Assembly (NCBI GenBank): GCA_021812245.1
Contig: JAKAOK010000005.1
Span: forward strand, 1 to 64,000
DNA length: 64,000 nucleotides
Reading direction: 5' to 3'
Origin: a bacterium
Lineage (GTDB): Bacteria > SZUA-79 > Acidulodesulfobacterales > Acidulodesulfobacteraceae
Each line of letters starts with the position of its first letter. The stretch's first letter is position 1. This document shows, one piece after another, positions 15,567-22,245 of the stretch. Made by a program: the position numbers and the translations under genes. A model generated the notes under the pieces. That model was not told where the DNA came from and did not search any database. It saw nothing but the letters and a program-made list of their open reading frames with translations.

Positions 15567-16751
15567 TTATTTTTTATTTCTTTTCATAACTTCTTCGTAG
15601 AGAGGGGACATCTCCCTCAATTTTTTAACTACGGCCGGAAGTTCTTTGACAAAATATTCCGCATCGTCGAGCGAGTTGTCTTCGCCGAGCGATATCAGCA
15701 GCGAACCCTGCGCAAGCGCCGGGTCAACTCCTATCGCGTTTAATACGTGAGACGACTTTAATATTTTAGACGTGCAGGCAGAGCCGCTTGCAACCATAAT
15801 TCCAATATTGTTAAGCCACATAAGCATAGACTCCCCCTCGATGTATTTTACGACAAAGTTAAGATTGTTGGGGAGCCTCTTTTCAGGATGTCCGTTTAAA
15901 TAAACCTCGTCGAGACCGCCAAGCACTCCGTCGGTAATCGCTTTTTGAATAGGCAGAAGATGCGCCGTCCTGTCTTTCAATTCTTTTTTGGCAAGTTCGC
16001 AGGCAACACCCGCTCCGGCTATCGCCGGAATGTTTTCCGTCCCGGCCCTTCTTCCGAACTCCTGAATACCGCCGTCGATAAGGGGCATTATGCGTATCCC
16101 TTTTTTAAGGTAAAAAAGCCCTACGCCTTTTGGGCCGTAAAACCTGTGCGGAGCGGCGGAAAGCATATCGACCCCAAGTTCTTTGACGTCCGTTTCTATG
16201 AAGCCGCAGGACGTGTTTGCATCCGTATGCATATAAGCCGCCGAATTTTCATGGACGATTTTTGAAATTTCTTTAATATCCTGAATAGTGCCGATTTCGT
16301 TTGAAGCCTGAGTAATGCTGGCGAGTATGGTATCTTTTCTTAAAGCGTTTTTAACGTCCTGCGGGTCAACCGAACCGTATTTATCGACGGGAACCTCGCT
16401 GAATTCAAAACCCAGTTTCGCTAAAGATTTAACGGAATTTAAAACGCTGAAATGCTCTATTTTAGAAACGATGATATGCCTGCCTTTGTCCATTCTCGCA
16501 AAAGCCGTTCCTTTTATCGCAATGTTGTTTGCTTCCGAACCGCTTCCCGTAAATATAACTTCCGTGCTCGCCGCATTTAAAAGCTCAGCCGCCCGAAGTC
16601 TGGCTTTGTCCAAGGCTTCCCTCGGTTCGTCGCCGAGCGTATGAATGCTTTGAGGATTTCCGTATTCCGCTATAAAATAAGGCTCCATGGCGTCTTTTAC
16701 TTCCCGCCTCATCTTCGTCGCCGCAAAGTGGTCGAAATTAATTATTTTCAA
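15567..16751 (-). CDS. IscS/NifS-like protein lacking PLP lysine
   Basis: Fold-type I aminotransferase class V protein of cysteine-desulfurase family, 394 residues. Conserved features remain: His100 (KIEHFSVL), Asp177 (HTDA), the GPKGVG loop and catalytic Cys326 (ASGSACTS). Three active-site residues are not as expected. The Schiff-base Lys of the S-x-H-K motif is Arg203 (APHRFYGPKG). The Gln after the Asp is Thr180 (DANT). The substrate-carboxylate Arg of the R-x-S-L-G motif is Leu352 (LLISLG). PLP-dependent desulfuration is therefore doubtful. Archaeoglobus IscS also lacks the lysine, a known precedent. It may act as a scaffold or Cys-ligand partner for IscU. Codon 203 reads AGG. Confidence 0.85.
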   Translation of the reverse strand: MKIINFDHFAATKMRREVKDAMEPYFIAEYGNPQSIHTLGDEPREALDKARLRAAELLNAASTEVIFTGSGSEANNIAIKGTAFARMDKGRHIIVSKIEHFSVLNSVKSLAKLGFEFSEVPVDKYGSVDPQDVKNALRKDTILASITQASNEIGTIQDIKEISKIVHENSAAYMHTDANTSCGFIETDVKELGVDMLSAAPHRFYGPKGVGLFYLKKGIRIMPLIDGGIQEFGRRAGTENIPAIAGAGVACELAKKELKDRTAHLLPIQKAITDGVLGGLDEVYLNGHPEKRLPNNLNFVVKYIEGESMLMWLNNIGIMVASGSACTSKILKSSHVLNAIGVDPALAQGSLLISLGEDNSLDDAEYFVKELPAVVKKLREMSPLYEEVMKRNKK

Positions 16752-16774
16752 TTTTGCCTCCCGATATTATTACC

Positions 16775-16860
16775 TTAATTGTCATTCCCGCGAAAGCGAT
16801 ATTTCCGTCCACGGCTTATCGAAGCACGCCTTCGATGTGGACGGAAATGCCAGTATTTAT
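16775..16860. repeat. REP-type repeat between tusA and iscS-like gene
   Basis: TTGTCATTCCCGCGAAAGCG followed by an inverted pair ATTTCCGTCCAC / GTGGACGGAAAT around TTATCGAAGCACGCC. This is the same interior module as in MITE-A copies but without their outer ends. It lies within the operon's intergenic leader and would form an RNA hairpin. Confidence 0.7.
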
Positions 16861-16896
16861 TATGTGTTGAAACAATTTTAACAATCTCTAATTTTC

Positions 16897-17121
16897 TTAT
16901 TTTTTCACGTAAACTATGTATTCGGGCAGATTTATTTCATAAGACATAAATTCATGTCCGGTTTTTTTGCAGTAGCTTTTTAAATCTTCTACGATGCCCT
17001 CGTCAGATGCCGTTACTTTTAATACCGAGCCGTCCGGAATTTTTTTAAATTCTTCCGCAACTTCCATTATCGGCATAGGACAAGATAATCCAAAAGTATC
17101 GAGTTCGTAATCGTAATTCAT
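16897..17121 (-). CDS. tusA: TusA-family sulfur carrier
   Basis: A 74-residue small protein with the family motif LSCPMPIMEV; the Cys in CPxP carries persulfide sulfur. It relays sulfur for tRNA thiolation, molybdenum cofactor synthesis or, in sulfur-metabolising bacteria, dissimilatory sulfur transfer. Here it sits between iscU and the IscS-like gene, so it may supply or accept sulfur in Fe-S assembly. Confidence 0.9.
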   Translation of the reverse strand: MNYDYELDTFGLSCPMPIMEVAEEFKKIPDGSVLKVTASDEGIVEDLKSYCKKTGHEFMSYEINLPEYIVYVKK

Positions 17122-17200
17122 ATTTTTGACCGCCTTGGCGCCGCCGTTTCGTTAGAGGCGGATGGACCATACCCGTCATTGCATATGTTTTAAATTTTAA

Positions 17201-17647
17201 TTAAGCATGCTCCAGCAAATCATGTTCGTCTTCGTCGTGTTCCGGTGTTTCCACCCTGCCTATGGGACCTTTGCCCGCTTTTCTCGCCCTGTAATCTTCA
17301 ATGGCAAGATGAAGGGCGTCGGCGGCAAGGTTAGAACAGTGCATCTTTACCGGAGGCAGTCCGTCTAAAGCCTCGGCGACCACCCCGTTAGAAACTTTTT
17401 CCGCTTCTTCGAGGGTCTTCCCTTTGACGAGTTCGGTTACCATGGAGCTTGTGGCTATAGCGGCGCCGCAGCCGAATGTTTTAAACTTTACGTCTTCGAT
17501 TTTATCGTCTTTAACTTTGATATATATTTTCATTATATCGCCGCAGGTCGGGTTTCCTAGTTCTCCTACCCCGTCCGCGTTTTCTATCTCACCCACATTC
17601 CTTGGATGCTGAAAGTGGTCCATTACTTTTTCCGAATATACCGGCAT
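17201..17647 (-). CDS. iscU: Fe-S cluster scaffold IscU
   Basis: Scaffold on which [2Fe-2S] clusters are built. Cluster ligands Cys35 (GNPTCGD, with Asp37), Cys60 (FGCGAAIA) and Cys103 (KMHCSNLA) are all present, and the chaperone-binding LPPVK motif is intact. The 148-residue length includes an extra acidic/His-rich C-terminal tail (HDEDEHDLLEHA). It is the first gene of the operon and lies behind an IscR-type site. Confidence 0.96.
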   Translation of the reverse strand: MPVYSEKVMDHFQHPRNVGEIENADGVGELGNPTCGDIMKIYIKVKDDKIEDVKFKTFGCGAAIATSSMVTELVKGKTLEEAEKVSNGVVAEALDGLPPVKMHCSNLAADALHLAIEDYRARKAGKGPIGRVETPEHDEDEHDLLEHA

Positions 17648-17707
17648 AATATTACCTCCCGATTTACATTTAAATTTGTTTTATGTAATTAATTTAGTTT
17701 ATAATAA

Positions 17708-17736
17708 ATTAAAACATACTTTACTAAATTAGTCAA
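17708..17736 (-). promoter_or_regulatory. Promoter of the iscU operon
   Basis: Minus strand TTGACT (17731-17736), 17-bp spacer, TTTAAT (17708-17713). The leader is about 55 nt and ends in GGGAGGTAATATT before the ATG. The -35 and spacer lie inside the palindromic operator. Confidence 0.65.
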
Positions 17737-17740
17737 GTAT
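17716..17740. promoter_or_regulatory. IscR type-1-like operator
   Basis: A 25-bp near-perfect palindrome with half sites ATACTTTACT and AGTCAAGTAT around AAATT. It fits the E. coli IscR type-1 consensus ATASYYGACT-RWWWY-AGTCRRSTAT at every position but one (T for G in the left GACT). It overlaps the -35 box and spacer, the usual place for an Rrf2-family repressor that senses Fe-S status. No Rrf2 gene is in the window. Confidence 0.7.
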
Positions 17741-17768
17741 TAGTGAAAAAAAAATTATGGGGCGGGTT

Positions 17769-17841
17769 GTCATTGCAAGCATATCTTTGGCTGTGATTAT
17801 AAAACCAACGGTTTTATGCAGGCAAAGATGCGAAGCAATCT
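17769..17841. repeat. MITE-B interior palindrome
   Basis: CATTGCAAGCATATCTTTGG and GGCAAAGATGCGAAGCAATC around AAAACCAACGGTTTT. It lies between iscU and the glycosyltransferase and could act as their transcript boundary. Confidence 0.65.
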
Positions 17842-17867
17842 ATGCGAAAGTATATAGCAGGGGGGGG

Positions 17868-18686
17868 TTATTTATAAAGTCCGAGCCTTAGCTTTATTAC
17901 TCCGAAGAAAGCCTCGAAAATAATACCGTTGGACATTTTAGATTTTCCCATCGTTCTTTCGTAAAATATTATGGGATACTCTTTAAAACCGCATCCCGCC
18001 TCCTTAAAGACTCTGTATTTCATCTCTATCTGAAATGCGTATCCTCTTGAACTTATGCCGCCGAGATTTATCTTTTTAAGGCAGTTTACGTCGTACATAT
18101 TGAAGCCGCCGGTTAAATCGCTTATTTTAATGCCGGTAACTAATTTTGCGTAAATATTTGCAAAGTAGGAAATCAAAAGCCGCTTCATACTCCAGTTTAT
18201 TATTCGTATTCCGCCGGAATAGCGGGAGCCGACAATCATTCCGCATTTTTCGGCTTCCATAAGGCTGACGAAGCCGGCAATCTCTTCGGGATTATGAGAA
18301 AAATCGCAGTCCATAGTCAATACGTAATCGTAGCCTTTTTCGACGGCAAAATTAAATGCGCCGGTATAAGCCGTTCCGAGTCCAAGTTTCTTTTCCCTTT
18401 CGATTAGAAAAAGATTTCTGCCTTCGCCGTCATTGTCATTGCGAGCGTTAGCGAAGCAATCTCCGCCTTTTACTCCGTTTCCGGCATCCCTGTTTTTTTG
18501 CTTTTTTATAAATTCCTTGACTATTTGGCCGGTGCCGTCCGGCGAATTGTCGTCTATTATTAAGAGGCTTATGGAATGGTTCGATTTTTTTACGGCTTCG
18601 GACTCGTTAAGGCTTAAAACGGAATTTGTCATCCGCCCTATATTGTCTTTTTCGTTATAAGTGGGTATTGCGACGAGTATTTTCAT
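17868..18686 (-). CDS. GT2 polyprenol-phosphate mannosyltransferase-like
   Basis: Family 2 glycosyltransferase related to dolichol-phosphate mannose synthase, 272 residues. The N-terminus has VAIPTYNEKDNI and LLIIDDNSPDGTG; the DxD motif is in LTMDCDFSHNPEEI. No C-terminal membrane domain follows, as in DPM1-type enzymes. Residues 74-86 (GGDCFANARNDND) are the translation of a REP palindrome (about 18433-18463), inserted before the conserved IEREKKLGLGTAY. It probably makes lipid-linked sugar for surface glycans, perhaps for the GT39 enzyme at 25 kb (inference). Confidence 0.88.
   Translation of the reverse strand: MKILVAIPTYNEKDNIGRMTNSVLSLNESEAVKKSNHSISLLIIDDNSPDGTGQIVKEFIKKQKNRDAGNGVKGGDCFANARNDNDGEGRNLFLIEREKKLGLGTAYTGAFNFAVEKGYDYVLTMDCDFSHNPEEIAGFVSLMEAEKCGMIVGSRYSGGIRIINWSMKRLLISYFANIYAKLVTGIKISDLTGGFNMYDVNCLKKINLGGISSRGYAFQIEMKYRVFKEAGCGFKEYPIIFYERTMGKSKMSNGIIFEAFFGVIKLRLGLYK
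18433..18463 (-). repeat. REP palindrome translated within GT2 gene
   Basis: CATTGCGAGCGTTAGCGAAG is the common TGCGAGCG/CGCTCGCA REP of this genome, here read in frame as GDCFANARND. Confidence 0.8.
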
Positions 18687-18729
18687 TTAATTACTTATAT
18701 AATAAATAAATCTGATACCTTTTTTTTGC

Positions 18730-18942
18730 TTACGCAACGACTAATTCAATAGGTAAAGACGTATCTACACCGACAGTTTTACTGACATATAATTTTTCAA
18801 TGCCGATTGTTGCGCCGAATTTATTTTTTTTCAATATAATACCTTCGCCTGCTTCTTCGGACATTGCTTCGTCCTCTGGATTTCCGAACCATATATCCAT
18901 AGTATCGGAATCTTTATTATAATAAACTTTTACTTTTCCCAT
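18730..18942 (-). CDS. DUF2283 protein, module 1
   Basis: A 70-residue protein of the DUF2283 family (VKVYYNKDSDTMDIWFG ... IGIEKLYVSK). DUF2283 proteins often follow a small DUF4258-type gene in toxin-antitoxin-like pairs; DUF2283 is the putative antitoxin. Here the upstream partner is a frameshifted gene (18930-19257) whose end overlaps this start by 13 nt. Function unproven. Confidence 0.8.
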   Translation of the reverse strand: MGKVKVYYNKDSDTMDIWFGNPEDEAMSEEAGEGIILKKNKFGATIGIEKLYVSKTVGVDTSLPIELVVA

Positions 18943-19257
18943 ATTGAATCCCCTTCTTTTATTTTATCCGTTGGATATGCCGTTATTAAAAAGCCTAGTG
19001 ACTTTGTATGTTTTGCCGCAATACAATATAGTTTATCGAATTTTTTATAATAAAGAAAAATTTCTTTGTCTATCTTACTCTGTCTTATTTCGTCAGGAAT
19101 TTTTAATGTATTTTTATAAATCCTCTTTATTTTTCATTACCGGGTGTTTTATATCGATAAGATATTGCCAATAATCGATTGTTGTTCTGACTTCAACATT
19201 TAATGGGGTTATTATCTTAAAAAATATCTTATCAATGTTTATAAAGCCATTTTCCAT
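18930..19257 (-). pseudogene. Frameshifted toxin-like partner of DUF2283 module 1
   Basis: Not in the ORF track. The minus strand ATG at 19257 gives VEVRTTIDYWQYLIDIKHPVM, then a stop soon after KNKEDL. A one-base shift near 19130 restores RIYKNTLKIPDEIRQSKIDK, LYYKKFDKLYCIAAKH and FLITAYPTDKIKEGDSIW, ending at 18930 inside the DUF2283 gene. The two halves join into one familiar small hypothetical-protein pattern (Y-W-x-Y-I-x-x-x-H-P ... L-x-x-P-D-E-I-R ... F-L-I-T-A-Y). I read it as a broken toxin of about 108 residues. A sequencing error cannot be excluded. Confidence 0.65.
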
Positions 19258-19271
19258 ATTGGTTTACTTAT

Positions 19272-19300
19272 ACGATACATCAATTTTATAAAATAATCAA
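19272..19300 (-). promoter_or_regulatory. Promoter of module 1, at repeat boundary
   Basis: Minus strand TTGATT (19295-19300), 17-bp spacer, TATCGT (19272-19277). The same arrangement, TTGATT-17-TATAGT followed by ATAAGTAAA, is seen before module 3 (21683-21711). In both, the -35 is formed by the end of the shared repeat (GTCAACTTGATT or GTCAATTTGATT). Confidence 0.5.
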
Positions 19301-19489
19301 ATTGACATAACGGCAAATTATTAAAAAACGGTAAATGCAAGCGGGAGTGGAATACGGAGGCAGACGATTTTAAAAATAGGCGGGCAGGGGTTTATGAAAG
19401 TATAAAAGCATTGCTTTTATGGCTTTTAAGTCTGCCAAAATGGCTTTTAAGTCTGCCGAAGTGAAATAAATCTGACACCTTTATTTTTT
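19295..19489. repeat. Cassette-boundary repeat, copy 1
   Basis: On the plus strand it starts AATCAAATTGACATAACGGC and includes GGTAAATGCAAGCGGGAGTGG, a GGAGGCAGACGATTTTAAAAAT block and two copies of ATGGCTTTTAAGTCTGCC. It ends AAATAAATCTGACACCTTTATT. A close relative with the same middle block is at 21003-21173, and shorter relatives are at 20389-20456, 21706-21826, 21878-22074 and 22150-22235. It separates the RAYT gene from module 1. Confidence 0.75.
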
Positions 19490-19490
19490 A

Positions 19491-20222
19491 TTAAAATAAT
19501 GTGGTTGGCATTGTTACTTTAACAGGTCGCCCTTTTCCCCGTTTTTCTATTCTTCTTCCGATTATCTGCTCTACAGAATCAGTAAAATAGCTGTTTCCCG
19601 TAAGCTGGCCTCGATTTAAAACTCCTCTCAGAAAATCTAATTCGCCCGATGGTATATTTTCCTGAAGGAACTTTGAGTATTTTTCGCGCCTTATTTCTTC
19701 CTTTTCGCTCAAACCAAGAAACATTGGATCTAAATCTATATCCATATCCCTGTCGGACTGCTCTTTTACTTTGTCGCTGCTCATTCTTGTAATATAACTT
19801 GACCACCTATAATCCGACGGTTTTTCTACAATATTTGCCCGAACTGGATTTAATTCGATATAACGGCAACAGGCTAATAAATATTGGTCTCTTTGCACAG
19901 GGCTTGATTTATACCTGCTTTCCCACAATGTTCCGCTTCTGCCTTCTAATATATTAAAATAACGGGTGGTTCGTCCGGCAAGTGTTTTCATAAATACCCA
20001 CAGATTTGAAACTTCATCTCCGGGCTGTAGAAGTAAATGAATATGATTAGTCATAAGGCAATAAGCAAATACTTTTATTTCAAATTTAATTTTTAATTCC
20101 TGTATATTTTTAAGATAATTATTAAAATCTTCGTCTTGCGCAAATATTACCTGCCTGTTATGTCCTCGTTGAACTATGTGGTGAGGGCAATTTGGCAGCA
20201 GGATTCTTTTAGTTCTCGGCAT
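19491..20222 (-). CDS. REP-associated tyrosine transposase (RAYT)
   Basis: A 243-residue single-strand transposase of the IS200-like Y1 superfamily. N-terminal MPRTKRILLPN and VQRGHNRQVIF are RAYT hallmarks. The metal-binding HxH is His60/His62 (TNHIHLLL) and the likely catalytic Tyr is Tyr88 (TRYFN). Downstream ELNPVRANIVEKPSDYRWSSY is also typical. RAYTs are single-copy housekeeping-like enzymes linked to REP palindromes rather than classic IS elements. No flanking IS ends are seen. Both sides carry the C-type repeat ending (AAATCTGTCCCC or AAATCTGACACC). It is intact. Confidence 0.93.
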   Translation of the reverse strand: MPRTKRILLPNCPHHIVQRGHNRQVIFAQDEDFNNYLKNIQELKIKFEIKVFAYCLMTNHIHLLLQPGDEVSNLWVFMKTLAGRTTRYFNILEGRSGTLWESRYKSSPVQRDQYLLACCRYIELNPVRANIVEKPSDYRWSSYITRMSSDKVKEQSDRDMDIDLDPMFLGLSEKEEIRREKYSKFLQENIPSGELDFLRGVLNRGQLTGNSYFTDSVEQIIGRRIEKRGKGRPVKVTMPTTLF

Positions 20223-20388
20223 ATTTAATTATTCCGTCAATTATTCCGCAAAATTATTATGCTTTTGATTATTATTATTTAATTTAAATTTTTAATTCTA
20301 ATTTTTTATTATTATAATAAACGAAAGTTAAAATATTATGATGGAAATGTTAAAGAAATGTTAAATTTTTGTTGCAGAATGATTACAA

Positions 20389-20456
20389 TGAACCGGCAAA
20401 CGCAGGCGGGAGTAGAGGAATAAATAAGGAATAAATAAATCTGTCCCCTTTATTCT
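20389..20456. repeat. Cassette-boundary repeat, copy 2 (short)
   Basis: ACCGGCAAACGCAGGCGGGAGT followed by AATAAATAAATCTGTCCCC. It sits between the RAYT gene's start and the end of DUF2283 module 2. It lacks the GTCAACTTGATT end. Confidence 0.7.
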
Positions 20457-20677
20457 TATACGGCTATCTTTTCTAAGGGTATATTTTCTATAGAGATGTT
20501 TGAAAGTTCGGCGGGATTAAGTTTTTCGCTTGCATCGAGAATCTCGATTCCAACTATATGTCCTTTTTCATCAATATCTACCGTTACCCCTTTTTCCACA
20601 TCCATCGAATCGACTATTTTTGCATCTCTAATTTTAATATATAGTGCATCCACATCTTTACTGTACTCGATTTTCAT
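20456..20677 (-). CDS. DUF2283 protein, module 2
   Basis: 73 residues with the family pattern YSKDVDALYIKIRDAKI ... DIDEKGHIVGIEILDAS. It follows the DUF4258 gene by 11 nt, making a complete small-gene pair of toxin-antitoxin type. Its stop lies against a repeat copy. Confidence 0.85.
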   Translation of the reverse strand: MKIEYSKDVDALYIKIRDAKIVDSMDVEKGVTVDIDEKGHIVGIEILDASEKLNPAELSNISIENIPLEKIAV

Positions 20678-20688
20678 AAAATTAACCT

Positions 20689-20928
20689 CTAAAAAGATTT
20701 AAAAGATTTTTTTCTAATAGTCACGGTTATAATCAAAATATTATCATTTTCTTCCTTAAATGTGACCCTTATAAACCTATTGCCTATATATTTATAAGCA
20801 TTTTTTCTGTCTTTAGCGTCAAATTCTATATAATCGGCTCGATTCACAACAGAACTAATCTCTTCTTCCGAGACATTCCTGTCTTTCATTCTTTTTCTTG
20901 CATGTCTGCAATAATTTATAGGTTTCAT
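20689..20928 (-). CDS. DUF4258 protein, module 2
   Basis: 79 residues: HARKRMKDRNVSEEEISSVV near the N-terminus, then beta-rich RFIRVTFKEENDNILIITVTI. DUF4258 proteins resemble small RelE/BrnT-like toxins in size and pairing, but activity is unproven. Unlike module 3 it has no GTCAACTTGATT end directly upstream; its leader is different. Confidence 0.85.
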   Translation of the reverse strand: MKPINYCRHARKRMKDRNVSEEEISSVVNRADYIEFDAKDRKNAYKYIGNRFIRVTFKEENDNILIITVTIRKKSFKSF

Positions 20929-21002
20929 TCGTCCTTTTTATAATTTAACATAAAAAATATTATCCGTCTATTTATTTTTTCACTAAAAAAATAAAATAAT
21001 TA

Positions 21003-21173
21003 AGCTAATCTAAAGTTAAGTTGGCATAATTGGAAATTACGGCAAATGCAGGCGGAAGTAGGATACGGAGGCAGACGATTTTAAAAATATGCGGGTAGGG
21101 GTTGTGAAAGTATAAAAGCATTGCTTTTATGGCTTTTAAGTCTGCCGGAGTGAAATAAATCAGATACCTTTAC
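21003..21173. repeat. Cassette-boundary repeat, copy 3
   Basis: Shares with copy 1 the blocks GGCAGACGATTTTAAAAATA, GTATAAAAGCATTGCTTTTATGG and CTTTTAAGTCTGCC, and the end GTGAAATAAATCAGATACC. It separates module 2 from module 3. Confidence 0.75.
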
Positions 21174-21190
21174 TTCTATTCTGATCTCGC

Positions 21191-21403
21191 TTATGCCGTC
21201 TTTTCAATTTCGTATTGCAAAGGGAAAAGCTTGTCGAGAGCAACATGCTTTGACGCATCTATTATCTCTATTCCGACAATTTTATCATGTTCGCCTATAT
21301 CTAAAACCACGTCTTCGGAAACCCGCCTATTAATCAAATCTTGTTTTATCTCGTCTAACCTGATATATAAAAGGTCGGTTTTATCGCTGTAAAAAATATT
21401 CAT
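21191..21403 (-). CDS. DUF2283 protein, module 3
   Basis: 71 residues (MNIFYSDKTDLLYIRLDEIKQ ... VVLDIGEHDKIVGIEIIDAS). I start it at ATG 21403, not the track's 21418, because this ATG overlaps the DUF4258 stop as ATGA. That 4-nt overlap is typical of translationally coupled pairs. Confidence 0.85.
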   Translation of the reverse strand: MNIFYSDKTDLLYIRLDEIKQDLINRRVSEDVVLDIGEHDKIVGIEIIDASKHVALDKLFPLQYEIEKTA

Positions 21404-21669
21404 AAAATATTCTCCCATTTGCCGTAAAAAACATATACTGTTACGGTAATTATTTTTTCTTTTTCGATAATAAAAAATACTTCTATTCTTTTCTGCTCAT
21501 AGAAATTGTTAAGGCGCTTTTTCTTAAATTCGTAAACCTTAGCTTTCCCGATTCGCCCGTATTTTGCCTCAATCGAAAAACCGCTCAGTATGACGTCTTT
21601 AATCTCAATCTCGTTAGCTCCTCTTTCTTGCGCCCGCTCCAGCGTGTGCCGGTCTATTTGTATTTCCAT
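21400..21669 (-). CDS. DUF4258 protein, module 3
   Basis: 89 residues: RHTLERAQERGANEIEIKDVI, then KVYEFKKKRLNNFYEQKRIEV and a beta-strand end IITVTVYVFYGKWE. It is the putative toxin partner of the overlapping DUF2283 gene. It is a divergent paralogue of module 2, not a recent copy. Confidence 0.85.
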   Translation of the reverse strand: MEIQIDRHTLERAQERGANEIEIKDVILSGFSIEAKYGRIGKAKVYEFKKKRLNNFYEQKRIEVFFIIEKEKIITVTVYVFYGKWENIL

Positions 21670-21682
21670 ATGTTTTACTTAT

Positions 21683-21711
21683 ACTATAAATGAATTTATA
21701 AAAATAATCAA
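21683..21711 (-). promoter_or_regulatory. Promoter of module 3, at repeat boundary
   Basis: Minus strand TTGATT (21706-21711), 17-bp spacer, TATAGT (21683-21688), followed by ATAAGTAAA before the gene. The -35 is the end of the repeat element. Confidence 0.55.
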
Positions 21712-22235
21712 GTTGACGCAACGGAAAATTCTAAAAATAAAAATAAGGGAAAGGGAATAAAATACGGCAAACGCAGGGCGGGAGTGGGGAAATAAATAAA
21801 TCTGTCCCCTTTATTTCCCTCCCCTTTATTTCCCTCCCCTTTATTTCCCTCCCCTTTATTTCCTTTATTAAATAATCAAGTTAACATAATGGAATTTTAT
21901 GGCGGCGGGGAATAAAAACCTGCTGCGCAGATTCAAGCGGGAGTGGGGAAATAAATAAATCTGTCCCCTTTATTTTAAGTTAACATAATGGAATTTTATG
22001 GCGGCGGGGAATAAAAACCTGCTGCGCAGATTCAAGCGGGAGTGGGGAAATAAATAAATCTGTCCCCTTTATTTCCCTCCCCTTTATTTCCTTTATTAGT
22101 CCCCTTTATTTAATAACATAAATTTTAAAGATATGAAAAACAGAAAATAAATCAAGTTGACATAACGGCAAATTATGAGAAAATACGGCAAACGCAGGTG
22201 GGAGTAAGGAAATAAATAAATCTGTCCCCTTTATT
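21706..22235. repeat. Repeat cluster between module 3 and Cyc2-like gene
   Basis: No gene is seen in 21670-22316. It holds four copies of the cassette-boundary repeat: about 21706-21826, two tandem copies at 21878-21976 and 21977-22074 (period 99 bp, almost identical), and 22150-22235. Each ends AAATAAATAAATCTGTCCCC. Between them, 21806-21863 is a near-perfect tandem array of a 15-bp unit, CCCTTTATTTCCCTC, about four copies. Confidence 0.85.
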
Positions 22236-22245
22236 AAGAAAGAAA

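Noticed and set aside
19491-20222. Complete IS200/IS605 insertion sequence
   Set aside because: The gene is of RAYT type; no tnpB, no matched left and right hairpin ends unique to it. The flanking repeats belong to the wider array.
21806-22074. Possible CRISPR array
   Set aside because: The repeats are directly tandem or separated by unequal gaps, there are no unique spacers of constant length, and no cas genes are near.
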